Source of the DNA: Burkholderiales bacterium
GTDB lineage: Bacteria > Pseudomonadota > Gammaproteobacteria > Burkholderiales > SHXO01
DNA length: 64,000 nucleotides
Direction: 5' to 3'
Assembly (NCBI GenBank): GCA_020854105.1
Contig: JADZGB010000009.1
Location: 1-64,000, forward strand
Within the stretch, counting starts at the first letter, position 1, and each line of letters starts with the position of its first letter. Below are positions 8,715-18,450 of the stretch, one piece after another. The notes beneath the pieces were generated by a model that was given only the letters and a program-made list of their open reading frames with translations, ran no database searches and was not told where the DNA came from. The translations under genes and the position numbers were made by a program.

Positions 8715-8748
8715 CTCCTTCACACCGGCCGCCGCTGCGGCCTCAGGA

Positions 8749-10629
8749 TCACGCGACGCGTACGCTGACGGACGAGCCAAGCCTGGCCATGCGCTCCCGG
8801 ATCGCCTTGAGGATCCCGGTGCGATCCAGACCGCACAGTGCGAGCAGCTGCGACTGGTCGCCGTGGTCCACGAAGCGGTCGGGCAACCCCAGATGCAGCA
8901 CCTGTGCAGCGATACCCTGGGCCGCAATGCTCTCGGCCACGGCGCTGCCCGCGCCGCCTTCGACGACGTTGTCCTCCAGGGTTACCAGCAGCTCGTGCCG
9001 GCGCGCCATGCTGGCGATCATCTCGCCGTCGATCGGCTTGACGAAGCGCATGTTCACCACCGAGGCGTCCAGCTCCTCGGCCACCTCGAGGGCGGCCTGC
9101 AGCAGCGGTCCGAACGCGAGAATGGCCACCCGCCGTCCCTCCCGGCGCAGCTGCGCCTTGCCCACCGGCAGCGTGGTCAACGGCTTGTCCACCGTCACCC
9201 CCATCCCCGTTCCGCGCGGATAGCGCACCGCAGCCGGCGTATCGAGACCCAGGCCGGTGCTGAGCATCTGCCGGCACTCGTTCTCGTCCGCTGGCACCAT
9301 CACCGTGATATTGGGGATGCAGCGCAGATAGGACAGATCGAATGCGCCGTGGTGGGTCGCACCGTCCGCGCCCACCAGGCCGGCGCGGTCCAGGGCGAAC
9401 AGCACCGGCAGGTTCTGGATCTGCACGTCGTGGATGAGCTGGTCGTAGGCGCGCTGCAGGAAGGTCGAGTAGATCGCCACCACCGGCCGCATCCCTTCAC
9501 AGGCGAGGCCGGCGGCGAAGGTGACCGCGTGCTGCTCGGCGATGCCCACGTCGAAGTAGCGCTGCGGGAACTCCTGCGCGAAGCGCACCATGCCCGAACC
9601 CTCGCGCATGGCCGGCGTGATCCCGATCACGCGCTCGTCCTGGACAGCGGCGTCGCACAGCCAGTCGCCGAACACCTGGGTGAAGGAGGGCTTCGATCCG
9701 GCCTTGCCCTGTCCGATGCCGGCCGAGGGCTCGAACTTCGAGACCCCGTGATACAGGACGGGATCGGCTTCGGCGAGCTTGTAGCCCTGCCCCTTACGAG
9801 TGACGATGTGCAGGAACTGCGGCCCCTCGAGTTCGCGGATGTTCTTCAGCGTCGGGATCAGCGACTCGAGATCGTGGCCGTCGATCGGACCGATGTAGTT
9901 GAATCCGAACTGCTCGAACAGGGTGGAGGGCACCAGCATGCCCTTGGCGTGCACCTCGACCTTCCTGGCGAGCCTGCCCAGCTGCGGAATGCCGGAGAGG
10001 ATCTTCTCGGCGGCCTGGCGCGCGGCCACGTAGGCACGGCCGGACACCAGGCGTGCCAGGTACCGGTTCATGCCACCCACCGCCGGGGAGATCGACATGT
10101 CGTTGTCGTTCAGGATGACCAGCAGGTCGGCCTCGGAAATCCCGGCGTTGTTCATCGCCTCGTACGCCATGCCGGCCGACATCGCACCGTCGCCGATCAC
10201 CGCGATGGCGCGGCGCTTGTCGCCCTTCTGCCTGGCTGCGACCGCCATGCCCAGCGCGGCGCTGATGGAAGTGCTCGAGTGTGCGGTGCCGAACGTGTCG
10301 TAGGGCGACTCGTCGCGGCGCGGAAAACCGGAGATCCCGCCGAACATGCGCAGGCGCGCCATGTCGTCCCGGCGTCCGGTGAGGATCTTATGTGCGTAGC
10401 TCTGGTGGCCGACGTCCCACACGATCCGGTCCTGCGGCGTGTCGAAGACGTAGTGGAGCGCGATGGTGAGTTCCACCGTGCCCAGGTTGGAGGACAGGTG
10501 GCCGCCGGTCTTGCTGACCGACTCGAGAATGAACGCGCGCAACTCGCCGGCGAGTTGCGCGAGCTGCCCGCGATCGAGCTTGCGCAAGTCCTCCGGGGTG
10601 TCGATCGTGGTCAGGAGCGGATAGCTCAT
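8749..10629 (-). CDS. dxs: 1-deoxy-D-xylulose-5-phosphate synthase
   Basis: The enzyme condenses pyruvate and glyceraldehyde 3-phosphate to DXP, the first step of the MEP isoprenoid pathway and a branch to thiamine and pyridoxal. The product has 626 residues, the normal length. Domains follow the transketolase-like order: a ThDP-binding region with [18 protein letters not shown], a pyrimidine-binding domain with [15 protein letters not shown], and a C-terminal domain. The substrate-site [15 protein letters not shown] is intact. The ATG at 10629 is the natural start. DUF411 lies upstream on the same strand, with a hairpin / FNR-like site between them. Confidence 0.97.
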   Translation of the reverse strand: MSYPLLTTIDTPEDLRKLDRGQLAQLAGELRAFILESVSKTGGHLSSNLGTVELTIALHYVFDTPQDRIVWDVGHQSYAHKILTGRRDDMARLRMFGGISGFPRRDESPYDTFGTAHSSTSISAALGMAVAARQKGDKRRAIAVIGDGAMSAGMAYEAMNNAGISEADLLVILNDNDMSISPAVGGMNRYLARLVSGRAYVAARQAAEKILSGIPQLGRLARKVEVHAKGMLVPSTLFEQFGFNYIGPIDGHDLESLIPTLKNIRELEGPQFLHIVTRKGQGYKLAEADPVLYHGVSKFEPSAGIGQGKAGSKPSFTQVFGDWLCDAAVQDERVIGITPAMREGSGMVRFAQEFPQRYFDVGIAEQHAVTFAAGLACEGMRPVVAIYSTFLQRAYDQLIHDVQIQNLPVLFALDRAGLVGADGATHHGAFDLSYLRCIPNITVMVPADENECRQMLSTGLGLDTPAAVRYPRGTGMGVTVDKPLTTLPVGKAQLRREGRRVAILAFGPLLQAALEVAEELDASVVNMRFVKPIDGEMIASMARRHELLVTLEDNVVEGGAGSAVAESIAAQGIAAQVLHLGLPDRFVDHGDQSQLLALCGLDRTGILKAIRERMARLGSSVSVRVA

Positions 10630-10739
10630 TTACTCGGTTCGGGGGCGGCAGTGCGGGGAATTGCCTGGATTGTAACGCGTCCCGACAGGCACTCCCGGCC
10701 CACCCGCGCCCGGCGGAAGAGGGAACCCCGGAACAGGCA

Positions 10740-10767
10740 CCGCCAGTTGACTTCGATCAACCGGCGG
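10740..10767. promoter_or_regulatory. Hairpin containing an FNR-like box (TTGAC-N4-ATCAA)
   Basis: Positions 10747-10760 read TTGACTTCGATCAA, one base off the FNR/ANR consensus TTGAT-N4-ATCAA. The flanks CCGCC and GGCGG extend it into an 11-bp stem that pairs fully (with one G-U) only as RNA of the reverse strand, just after the DUF411 stop. It could therefore be a transcription-factor site for dxs, or a terminator-like structure of the DUF411 transcript. Confidence 0.4.
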
Positions 10768-10781
10768 CACTGGCCGGCCTG

Positions 10782-11243
10782 CTATCGTGCACGCGGCTGT
10801 TCTACCGAGTACACGGAGCTGCCGCCATCTCTGCGCCAGGCCATCACACGGTATTCGTGGCCGCCCTCGCCCTCCATGCCGGGGGAGCCCACCGGCATTC
10901 CGGGCACGGAGATCCCGACGACCTCGGGTTTCTCGGCGAGCAGGCGCTGGATCTGGGCGGCCGGGACGTGTCCCTCCACGGCATAGCCGCCCACCTGCGC
11001 GGTGTGGCAGCCGGCCATGGAGCGCGGCACGCCGAGCTGGCTGCGTACGCGGTCGAGGTTGCCGCGGTCGTGCGCCTCGACCGGGAAACCGGCCTCGCGC
11101 AGATGCTGGATCCACTTCTCGCAGCAGCCGCAGGAAGGGGTCTTGTACACGGTTACCGTGGGCAGCGCGTTGTCGGCGGACAACGCGCTGCCCTGCCAGG
11201 CGATGGTGCTGGCGAGCAGGGTGGTGGCGAGAAACTTGCGCAT
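10782..11243 (-). CDS. DUF411 domain protein, periplasmic, metal-related
   Basis: The product of 153 residues has a signal peptide ([23 protein letters not shown]) and a DUF411 domain with the hallmark SCGCCEKW motif and the later [20 protein letters not shown] block. DUF411 proteins often accompany copper or other metal resistance genes; no such genes are next to it here, so its role is open. I chose the ATG at 11243 because a GGAGG lies at good distance and the signal peptide starts there. It is divergent from hemA across a 4 x 13-bp tandem repeat. Confidence 0.87.
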   Translation of the reverse strand: MRKFLATTLLASTIAWQGSALSADNALPTVTVYKTPSCGCCEKWIQHLREAGFPVEAHDRGNLDRVRSQLGVPRSMAGCHTAQVGGYAVEGHVPAAQIQRLLAEKPEVVGISVPGMPVGSPGMEGEGGHEYRVMAWRRDGGSSVYSVEQPRAR

Positions 11244-11287
11244 GCATCCTCCAGGTCGAGGGCGGTTGGACATCGTCGCGGGCACCG

Positions 11288-11339
11288 GGTTGCAGCCCCG
11301 GGTTTCAGCACCGGATTGCAGCCCGAGGTTGCAGCCCGG
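11288..11339. repeat. Four tandem 13-bp repeats upstream of hemA
   Basis: Units at 11288, 11301, 11314 and 11327 read GGTTGCAGCCCCG, GGTTTCAGCACCG, GATTGCAGCCCGA and GGTTGCAGCCCGG. The core TTGCAGCCC is exact in three of the four. The array lies between the DUF411 gene and the hemA -10 box, ending about 20 bp before that box. It may be a repeated binding site or a slippage-prone tandem repeat. Confidence 0.75.
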
Positions 11340-11359
11340 GACGCTCGACTCATCTATCC

Positions 11360-11365
11360 TATAAT
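11360..11365 (+). promoter_or_regulatory. Consensus -10 box (TATAAT) for hemA
   Basis: A perfect TATAAT lies 34 bp before the hemA ATG. No good -35 box is found at 16-18 bp; the nearest TTGCAG (the last 13-bp repeat) is 25 bp away. Transcription may therefore depend on an activator bound at the repeats. Confidence 0.55.
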
Positions 11366-11398
11366 GCCGTCTATTTTTGGGGCCGGGCGGGCCGATCG

Positions 11399-12652
11399 AT
11401 GCAGCTCTTCGCCTTCGGGATCAACCACCAGACCGCGCCTCTAGAGGTGAGGGAGCGGATCGCGTTCAATGCCGAGGGCCTCACCTCCGCGCTGCGCGAC
11501 CTGGTGGGCCACGAGCCCGTGCGTGAGGCGGCCATCATCTCGACCTGCAACCGCACCGAGCTGTACTGCAATGCGCAGGATCCCGCGAAGGCCGTGTCCT
11601 GGCTGGCCGGCTACCACCAGATGAAGGCCAGCCTGCTGGAACCCTACCTGTACAGCCTGCCGCGGGAGCGTGCGGTCAAGCACGCGTTTCGCGTGGCGAG
11701 CGGTCTGGACTCCATGGTGCTGGGCGAGGCGCAGATCCTGGGCCAGATGAAGCAGGCCGTGCGCAGCGCGGAGAAAGCCGGCACGCTGGGTCTGGTGCTC
11801 CACAAGCTGTTCCAGCAGACCTTCTCGGTGGCCAAGGAGGTGCGCACGCGCACCGACATCGGCGCCAGTTCGGTGTCGATGGCAGCCGCCGCCGTCCGGC
11901 TTGCCGAGCGCATCTTTCCTGCCATAGCCGAGCAGAAGGTGCTGTTCGTCGGCGCCGGCGAGATGATCGAACTGACCGCGCGCCACTTAGCCGCGCAGCA
12001 TCCGCGCAGCGTGACTTTCGCCAACCGCACGCTGGAGCGGGCGCAGCTCCTTGCCCTGCAGTTCGCCGGCCAGGCGGTGTCGATCAACGAACTGGCGGAA
12101 GTGCTGGCCTCGCACGACATCGTGGTCACCAGCACCGCCAGTCCCCTGCCCATCATCGGCAAGGGCATGGTGGAGCGCGCCCTGAAGGCGCGCCGTCACC
12201 GTCCCATGCTCATCGTCGATCTGGCCGTGCCGCGCGACGTCGAGGCCGAGGTGGCGAAGATGGACGACGTGTTCCTGTACTCGGTGGACGACCTCGGCCG
12301 GGTCGTGCAGGAGGGGCGCGACGCGCGTACCGCCGCGGTCGGCGAGGCCGAGGGCATCATCGATGCCAAGGTGGTCGACTTCATGCAATGGCTGAGCGGT
12401 CGCGAGGCAGTGCCCACGATCCGCGCGCTGCGCGACCAGGCCGAGCGGGCGCGCCGGCACCAGATGGACCGGGCGTTGCGCATGCTGCGCAAGGGTGAAT
12501 CGGCCGAGCGCGTACTCGAGATGCTCAGTCAGTCCCTCACCAACAAGCTCATGCATGCGCCCACCGCCGCGCTGCACGAAGCACCCGAGGCCGAACGCGA
12601 CGCGTTGCAGCGCATGGTCGAGCGCATCTACCAGGTGCGCGCGAAGGAATGA
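11399..12652 (+). CDS. hemA: Glutamyl-tRNA reductase
   Basis: This NADPH enzyme reduces glutamyl-tRNA to glutamate-1-semialdehyde, the first committed step of C5 tetrapyrrole synthesis. The product has 417 residues. The catalytic Cys50 is in [10 protein letters not shown], followed by [15 protein letters not shown], a Rossmann NADPH domain ([17 protein letters not shown]) and a C-terminal dimerization helix region. The ATG at 11399 begins directly with the family-typical [15 protein letters not shown]; the longer upstream frame is non-coding. hemA leads the hemA-prfA-prmC operon, an order common in Proteobacteria. Confidence 0.97.
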   Translation: MQLFAFGINHQTAPLEVRERIAFNAEGLTSALRDLVGHEPVREAAIISTCNRTELYCNAQDPAKAVSWLAGYHQMKASLLEPYLYSLPRERAVKHAFRVASGLDSMVLGEAQILGQMKQAVRSAEKAGTLGLVLHKLFQQTFSVAKEVRTRTDIGASSVSMAAAAVRLAERIFPAIAEQKVLFVGAGEMIELTARHLAAQHPRSVTFANRTLERAQLLALQFAGQAVSINELAEVLASHDIVVTSTASPLPIIGKGMVERALKARRHRPMLIVDLAVPRDVEAEVAKMDDVFLYSVDDLGRVVQEGRDARTAAVGEAEGIIDAKVVDFMQWLSGREAVPTIRALRDQAERARRHQMDRALRMLRKGESAERVLEMLSQSLTNKLMHAPTAALHEAPEAERDALQRMVERIYQVRAKE

Positions 12653-12665
12653 GCTGACCGGACGC

Positions 12666-13751
12666 ATGAAGCCCAGCATCGCCGCGAAGCTGGCCCAGCT
12701 GTCGGCCCGGCTCGCGGAAGTCAATCACCTCCTCTCCGCCGAGGACGCCACCAGCGACATGGAGAACTTCCGCCGGCTCTCGCGTGAGCACGCGGAGATC
12801 GGTCCGGTGGTCGAACTCTACGAAGCCTGGCAGCGCAACCGCCGGGACATCGCCTCGGCGCAGGAAATGACTGCCGATGCCGAGATGCGGGAGCTGGCCG
12901 AGGCGGAAATCAAGGAGGGCCGGGAGCGCGCCGCCGGCCTCGAGGCGGAACTGCAGCGCCTGCTGCTGCCGCGCGACCCCAACGACGAGCGCAACATCTT
13001 CCTGGAGATTCGTGCGGGCACCGGGGGCGACGAGTCGGCCCTGTTCGCCGGCGACCTGTTCCGCATGTACGCCCGCTACGCCGAGCGCAGCCGCTGGCAG
13101 GTCGAGGTCGTCTCGCACAGCCCGGGGGAGCAGGGCGGCTACAAGGAGATCATCGCCAAGGTCGTCGGCAACGGCGCCTACTCCCGGCTGAAGTTCGAGT
13201 CAGGCGGCCACCGCGTGCAGCGTGTGCCGGCCACCGAGACGCAGGGCCGCATCCACACCAGCGCCTGCACCGTGGCAGTGATGCCGGAGGCGGACGAACT
13301 CGCCGAGGTGCAGATCAATCCTGCGGAAATCCGCATCGACACCTACCGTTCCTCGGGCGCTGGCGGCCAGCACGTGAACAAGACCGATTCGGCCGTACGC
13401 GTCACGCACCTGCCCACGGGCATCGTCGTCGAGTGTCAGGACGACCGGTCGCAGCACAAGAACAAGGCCCAGGCGCTGTCGATCCTGGCCGCGCGCATCA
13501 AGGACAGGCAGCTGCGCGAGCGCCAGGTGAAGGAGGCCGCCGAGCGCAAATCCCTGATCGGCAGCGGCGACCGCTCCGAGCGCATCCGGACCTACAACTT
13601 TCCGCAGGGGCGCGTCACCGACCACCGCATCAACCTCACGCTGTACAAGATCGATCAGATCATGGACGGCGAACTCGACGAGCTGGTGCGTGCGTTGCTG
13701 GCCGAGCACCAGGCCGAGCAGCTGGCCGCGATGGCGGAGGAAGCGGCCTGA
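12666..13751 (+). CDS. prfA: Peptide chain release factor 1
   Basis: RF1 reads UAA and UAG stop codons and triggers peptide release on the ribosome. The product has 361 residues. It has the RF1-specific PAT tripeptide ([14 protein letters not shown], near 190) and the catalytic GGQ loop ([17 protein letters not shown], near 235). The start at 12666 lies 13 nt after hemA. The next gene, prmC, encodes the methylase of this GGQ glutamine, so enzyme and target are in one operon. Confidence 0.97.
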   Translation: MKPSIAAKLAQLSARLAEVNHLLSAEDATSDMENFRRLSREHAEIGPVVELYEAWQRNRRDIASAQEMTADAEMRELAEAEIKEGRERAAGLEAELQRLLLPRDPNDERNIFLEIRAGTGGDESALFAGDLFRMYARYAERSRWQVEVVSHSPGEQGGYKEIIAKVVGNGAYSRLKFESGGHRVQRVPATETQGRIHTSACTVAVMPEADELAEVQINPAEIRIDTYRSSGAGGQHVNKTDSAVRVTHLPTGIVVECQDDRSQHKNKAQALSILAARIKDRQLRERQVKEAAERKSLIGSGDRSERIRTYNFPQGRVTDHRINLTLYKIDQIMDGELDELVRALLAEHQAEQLAAMAEEAA

Positions 13752-13770
13752 TTCGTCGGGGCGCTGCGCC

Positions 13771-14649
13771 ATGAGCGGCGAACAGACAGACTCCCGGGAC
13801 GCCACCGCCGAGGCGTTGCGGCGCGATGCCCGGCGCCTTCAGGGCGCACTGGGGCTGCACGCGCGCCAGGCACGCCTGGAGGTCGAGCGGCTGCTGATGC
13901 ATGCGCTGGGAATCGGCCGCGCGCAACTGATCGCCCACCCGGAGAAGGCCGCACTGGCGGCGACCGACGTGCGCTACGCCGCCATGCTGGCTCGTCGGCT
14001 CGCCGGCGAACCGCTGGACTACATCCTGAGCAGGCGCGAATTCTACGGACTGGAGTTCGAGATCTCCCCCGCGGTGCTGATCCCGCGCGCGGACACCGAA
14101 CTGCTGGTGGAGCTCGCGCTCGCGCGCGTGCCGCCCGATGGCCGCGGCTGCATTGCCGACCTGGGCACCGGCAGCGGCTGTGTCGCCATCGCCATCGCGT
14201 GCGCGCGCCCGGGCCTGCGCGTGCTGGCCATCGACCGCTCCCGCGAGGCCCTGCGGGTGGCTGCCCGAAACCGGCTGCGCCATCGCGCGTACAACGTGTT
14301 GCTGGCACAAGGCGACTGGCTGGCCGGGGTCGCGCCGGGTGCGTTGTGCGGGATCGTCTCCAATCCGCCGTACGTGCGCAGCGACGACCCGCACCTGCCG
14401 GCGCTGGCGCGCGAGCCGCAGACCTCCCTGGTGTCTGGCGCGGACGGACTGCAGGACTGGCGCCACATCGTGCTGCAGGCGCCGCGCTGCCTGGCTGCAC
14501 ACGGCTGGCTGCTCATGGAACACGGTTACGACCAGGCGGCGTCCTGTCGCGCCCTGCTGGATTCGGGCGGATTTGCCGACGTGTTCAGCGCCCGCGATCT
14601 CGGCGGGCACGAACGTGTGAGCGGCGGCAGCGCCGGCAGGGGCGGTTGA
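13771..14649 (+). CDS. prmC: Release factor glutamine methyltransferase
   Basis: PrmC methylates the glutamine of the GGQ motif in release factors, using S-adenosylmethionine. The product has 292 residues with an N-terminal helical substrate domain and a Rossmann methyltransferase domain: SAM motif I DLGTGSGCVAIAIA, acidic DRS pair site (LAIDRSREAL), and the catalytic NPPY motif (IVSNPPYVRSDD). It starts 19 nt after prfA. Codons and motifs are normal, with no sign of damage. Confidence 0.95.
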   Translation: MSGEQTDSRDATAEALRRDARRLQGALGLHARQARLEVERLLMHALGIGRAQLIAHPEKAALAATDVRYAAMLARRLAGEPLDYILSRREFYGLEFEISPAVLIPRADTELLVELALARVPPDGRGCIADLGTGSGCVAIAIACARPGLRVLAIDRSREALRVAARNRLRHRAYNVLLAQGDWLAGVAPGALCGIVSNPPYVRSDDPHLPALAREPQTSLVSGADGLQDWRHIVLQAPRCLAAHGWLLMEHGYDQAASCRALLDSGGFADVFSARDLGGHERVSGGSAGRGG

Positions 14650-14734
14650 CGCTGCGCGCGCGAAACCGATACCATCGATCGATGTCCGAAGGAGGCGCGG
14701 ACTGCCCCTTCGCAACAATTCTCAGAGGTGATTC

Positions 14735-15040
14735 ATGGACGTTCAGGAAAAGATCCGCCAGCAGGTGACCGAGAACCGGGTCGTGCTGTACATGAAGGGA
14801 ACCCCGGACGCACCGCAGTGCGGGTTCTCCGCTGCAGCGGTCCAGATCCTGGAGGCCTGCGGCGCCGAGGAGGTGGCCACGGTGAACGTTCTCGCCGACC
14901 CGGAGATCCGCCAGGGGATCAAGGACTTTTCCAGCTGGCCCACGGTTCCCCAGCTGTACGTGAATGGCGAGTTCGTCGGCGGGGCGGACATCATGCGCGA
15001 GATGTACCAGAACGGCGAACTGCACAAGCTGTTGAAGTAG
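14735..15040 (+). CDS. grxD: Monothiol glutaredoxin, Grx4 type
   Basis: This is a small [2Fe-2S]-binding glutaredoxin that acts in iron-sulfur cluster delivery. The product has 101 residues with the monothiol CGFS active site (Cys at about residue 29), the WPTVPQLYVNGEFVGGADI block for glutathione binding, and a normal C-terminus. A clear AGAGGTGATTC ribosome site precedes the ATG at 14735. It is the last rightward gene before the convergent GGDEF-EAL gene, from which it is separated by a hairpin. Confidence 0.95.
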   Translation: MDVQEKIRQQVTENRVVLYMKGTPDAPQCGFSAAAVQILEACGAEEVATVNVLADPEIRQGIKDFSSWPTVPQLYVNGEFVGGADIMREMYQNGELHKLLK

Positions 15041-15056
15041 CGCGATCCGATCCACT

Positions 15057-15081
15057 GCAGGGGCTGGCTTCCAGTCCCTGC
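15057..15081. terminator. Hairpin after grxD
   Basis: GCAGGG-G-CTGG, loop CTT, CCAG-T-CCCTGC forms an 11-bp stem with one G-U pair, 17 nt after the grxD stop and 32 nt before the end of the convergent GGDEF-EAL gene. It has no T-tract. It probably serves both strands. Confidence 0.5.
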
Positions 15082-15113
15082 CGCCTTGCGCGGGCGGCCG
15101 CGCAGCCCTCGTC

Positions 15114-17894
15114 TCAGACCGGACTGACGATCGGCGAATTGCGCTGTGTGCTCGCGCGCAGCATGCCGGCCAGCACCTCCGCGGTGACCGGGCGGCTCGC
15201 CAGGAAGCCCTGGATCTCGTCGCAGCCCTCGCTGCGCAGAAACTGCAGCTGCGCGTCGTTCTCCACCCCCTCTGCGACCACCTCCATGCGCAGGCTGTGC
15301 GCCAGCGCGATCATCGCGTGCACGATGGTCACGTCGTCGCCGTCACCGGGCACGTCGTGCACGAAGGAGCGGTCGATCTTCAGGCTGTGGATCGGCAGGC
15401 GCTTGAGGTAGGCGAGCGAGGAGTACCCGGTCCCGAAGTCGTCGATGGACAGCTGCACCCCCAGCGCACGGATGGCGTACAGCAGGTCGGCGACCTGCTG
15501 GGTCCGCTGCATCATCACGCTTTCTGTCAGCTCCAGTTCCAGCAACTCGGGGTCCAGGCCGCTCTGGTCGAGATTGGCGCGCAGTTCGTCGAGAAAGGTC
15601 GAGCCGTACAGCTGCTGCGCCGAGATGTTCACCGACATGCGCAGCCGCGGCAGCCCCTCGCGCTGCCACGCCGTCGCCTGCAGCATGGCCGAGCGCAGCA
15701 CCCACGCCCCGATCTCTCGGATCAGACCCAGTTCCTCGGCGAGCGGAATGAACTGCGCCGGCGGCAACAGTCCGCGCTCGGGATTCATCCATCGCACCAG
15801 GCACTCGACGCCGGTCATGCGTCCGTCGGCCAGCGACACGCGCGGCTGGTAGTGCAGCACGAACTGGTTGCCCTCTGCCACCGCCTTCTTGAGCTGGGTC
15901 TCCATCGACAGGCGATCGACGTTCGCCGAACCCATGTAGGCCGAGTAGAACTGCAGGTTGTTGCGCCCCTGTTCCTTGGCCCGGTACATGGCGGTGTCGG
16001 CATTCTTGATCAGCGTCTGTGCGTCGGTGCCGTCGTTGGGATAGAGGCTCACGCCGATGCTGGCGGTCAGCACGAAATCCTGCCCGCGCACCTGGATCGG
16101 CTGGTCCACCGCCAGCAGCAGCTTCTGTCCGAGATTGCCGATGGTGTCGGAATCGGTCACGTCCTCTGCGATGACGACGAATTCGTCGCCGCCCAGCCGC
16201 GCCAGGATGTCGGAGGCGCGCAGCGCGTGCGACAGGCGTGCCGCCACCCGTTGCAGGACTTCGTCGCCGACGTCGTGTCCGAGCGCGTCGTTGATGTTCT
16301 TGAAGCGGTCGAGATCGATGAACAGCACCGCGAGCGCGCCGTGCCGGCGCTGCGCGCGCGAGATCGCGTGCGCCAGGTGCATGTTGAACAGGTTGCGGTT
16401 GGGCAGTCCGGTGAGTTCGTCGTAGTGCGCCATGCGCGCGATCTGCGTCTCGGATTCGCGCCGCTGCGTGATGTCCTGGAACGAACCCCAGGCCTTCGCC
16501 GGAGCGCCGTCGATCATCTCCACCGCACCGGTGGAGCGCACCCACAGCCGCCGCCCGCGCGAGCTCAGCAGCTGCACTTCCAGATCCCATGGCTCGCCGC
16601 GCGCGCGTGCACGTGCCATCGCCTCGCGGATCGCGTCCTGGCTGTCGGGAGCAAAGAAGGCCAGGGCGCTTTCCCATTCCGGGGTGTAGCGCTCCGGCGA
16701 GAGGTCGTGCAGGCGGTAGGTCTGCGCGGTCCAGTACAGCTCGCCGCTCTGCATGTTCAGCTCCCAGGCGCCGATCTGCGCCGCCTGCTGGGATTGCTCG
16801 AGCAGCAGCGTCTGACGCTTGAGGGCGGTCGCGCTCGCGCGCAGGGACTGCTCGGCAACATCGCGTTCGGCCTCGCGTACGCGCTGCTGGCGCACCGCCC
16901 ACACCCCGGCCGACACCAGGGCCACCAGCGAGACTGCGAACAGCATCGCGGGCAGCTGCATCTGGCGGCGCCACTCCTCCCATACCGCGCGCTCGGGCAT
17001 GGCGACGTACGCAGTGATCGGGAAGCTGCCCAACCGCTTGTAGGTGATCAGGCCCTTCCCGCCGGCGTTGCCCGCTTCGCTGCCTTCGACCAGCCCGCGC
17101 ACGGGAAAGCGCTGCGCCATCAGTGCACCCGTCAGCTCTCCCCCCGGGGCGGCGAGGAACGATCCGGCGGGATCGGGCGGCGGCGGATGCCTGCCCTGCA
17201 GGTAGCCGTCGTCGCGCAGAAGACCGATCGCCCACTGCGGCGGGAGGGTCACCGCATCCCACAGGGCGCTCTGGCGTGCGAGCGGAACCACCATGGACAG
17301 CACGTACACGGGATTGCCGCCGGCATCGTCCACGCGCGCGCGGAACGGCAGGATCCAGTCGTGCACGCGCGCACCGAAGCGCACGCGGCCGATGAGGGGT
17401 CTCGTGCTCGCCAGCGCCGACTCGTGGTCCTGCCGGAACACCGTGTCGGCCATGTGCGGCGGCTGGCCGTGATTGGCTGCCGGATCGGCGGCATTGCGCG
17501 CGGGAACCTGCATGCTGGTTCCGCCCACCAGGTTGCCAGCCACGTCGAACAGGTAGATGCCGGCCAGGTTCGGGTCCGCTCTCGCGTAGCGCGCGATCTG
17601 TGCCTGGGCCGCGGCGGGGTCGGTCAGCCCGCCGTGCATTGCGATGTCCTGGGCCAGCATCGATGTCCGCTCGGTGTAGTGCAGCAGGAACAGTTCGGCG
17701 GAGGCTGCACCGAGCTCGGCGAGGTTGTGCAGGTGTTCGACCCGCTCCTGCTTGACCGAGCGCCAGCTGAAGCCCACGTAGGTCATGGCGACGGCGGCGA
17801 GCAGCGCGACGAGCAGGGCGAACATCACCGCTAGCCGGTAGGTGAGCGCCAGCCGTAACGGCTGGCGCAGATAGGCCTGCAGGTCAGGCGCCAT
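15114..17894 (-). CDS. Membrane-bound GGDEF-EAL protein with PAS domain
   Basis: This is a cyclic-di-GMP enzyme of 926 residues. It has an N-terminal membrane segment (near 20-45), a large periplasmic sensor region (dCache-like in layout), a second membrane segment near 310-330, a PAS domain with PAC tail, then GGDEF and EAL domains. The GGDEF site is intact (RLGGDEFVVI) and carries an upstream RASD inhibitory site. The EAL domain has ECLVR in place of EALVR, with the catalytic Glu kept, plus DDFGTGYSSL and EGVEN. Both activities look possible; the true balance is unknown. The ATG at 17894 is preferred over a GTG at 17939. Confidence 0.92.
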   Translation of the reverse strand: MAPDLQAYLRQPLRLALTYRLAVMFALLVALLAAVAMTYVGFSWRSVKQERVEHLHNLAELGAASAELFLLHYTERTSMLAQDIAMHGGLTDPAAAQAQIARYARADPNLAGIYLFDVAGNLVGGTSMQVPARNAADPAANHGQPPHMADTVFRQDHESALASTRPLIGRVRFGARVHDWILPFRARVDDAGGNPVYVLSMVVPLARQSALWDAVTLPPQWAIGLLRDDGYLQGRHPPPPDPAGSFLAAPGGELTGALMAQRFPVRGLVEGSEAGNAGGKGLITYKRLGSFPITAYVAMPERAVWEEWRRQMQLPAMLFAVSLVALVSAGVWAVRQQRVREAERDVAEQSLRASATALKRQTLLLEQSQQAAQIGAWELNMQSGELYWTAQTYRLHDLSPERYTPEWESALAFFAPDSQDAIREAMARARARGEPWDLEVQLLSSRGRRLWVRSTGAVEMIDGAPAKAWGSFQDITQRRESETQIARMAHYDELTGLPNRNLFNMHLAHAISRAQRRHGALAVLFIDLDRFKNINDALGHDVGDEVLQRVAARLSHALRASDILARLGGDEFVVIAEDVTDSDTIGNLGQKLLLAVDQPIQVRGQDFVLTASIGVSLYPNDGTDAQTLIKNADTAMYRAKEQGRNNLQFYSAYMGSANVDRLSMETQLKKAVAEGNQFVLHYQPRVSLADGRMTGVECLVRWMNPERGLLPPAQFIPLAEELGLIREIGAWVLRSAMLQATAWQREGLPRLRMSVNISAQQLYGSTFLDELRANLDQSGLDPELLELELTESVMMQRTQQVADLLYAIRALGVQLSIDDFGTGYSSLAYLKRLPIHSLKIDRSFVHDVPGDGDDVTIVHAMIALAHSLRMEVVAEGVENDAQLQFLRSEGCDEIQGFLASRPVTAEVLAGMLRASTQRNSPIVSPV

Positions 17895-17949
17895 CACTGG
17901 CCGTGGCGGCGTGGACGAGGTCCGGTGAGGGGCCGCCACGGTGGAATGC

Positions 17950-18450
17950 TCAGACGCGGAATACCGAGCGGCGCGGCCTGACCAGCACGACGTAGAGGCC
18001 GGCGATCAGGAACGCGGCGAACCACGCCAGGGCCCATTCCGCGATCGACAGGCCGGCAAAGGTCCAGCCCGCTTCGGCGCAGTCGCCTTCCCCCTTGAAG
18101 ATCATCGGCACTGCCTTGGTCAGCGGAAAAGCGTCGAGGATGTAGCCGAGGTCGGGCCCGCACTCGAAGATGTTGGGCGGGTTGTGCTGCAGCCAGGTCT
18201 GGCGTCCGGCAATTGCCGCGCCGCCGCCGGCGACGAGGAGGGTGAGCGCACCGTACACGGCCTGCGCCGTCCGGCCGGGGCCATGGATGAATGCCACGAG
18301 CGCGATCAGGCCGGTCAGCACGAACGCATAGCGCTGGAAGATGCACAGCGGACAGGGCTCGAGACCCACCATGTGCTGCAGGTACAGCCCGAATGCGAGC
18401 AGTCCGGAGCAGGCCAGGAAGATGAGCAGGAAGACGATGCGGGCTGGCAT
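17950..18450 (-). CDS. dsbB: Disulfide bond formation protein B
   Basis: DsbB is the inner-membrane enzyme that reoxidises DsbA and passes electrons to quinone. The product has 166 residues and four hydrophobic segments. Both periplasmic cysteine pairs are present: Cys33-Cys36 in EPCPLCIFQR and Cys97/Cys124 flanking the second loop. The ATG at 18450 overlaps the stop of the upstream Cys/Met enzyme gene by one base (TGATG), so the two are coupled. No dsbA is in the window, but dsbD and a TlpA-like gene lie near 46-48.6 kb. Confidence 0.94.
   Translation of the reverse strand: MPARIVFLLIFLACSGLLAFGLYLQHMVGLEPCPLCIFQRYAFVLTGLIALVAFIHGPGRTAQAVYGALTLLVAGGGAAIAGRQTWLQHNPPNIFECGPDLGYILDAFPLTKAVPMIFKGEGDCAEAGWTFAGLSIAEWALAWFAAFLIAGLYVVLVRPRRSVFRV

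Noticed and set aside
15297..17834. Very long antisense open frame across the GGDEF-EAL gene
   Set aside because: GC-rich codons give open antisense frames; the translation is Arg/Gly/Gln-rich with no domain and the sense strand is an intact enzyme.
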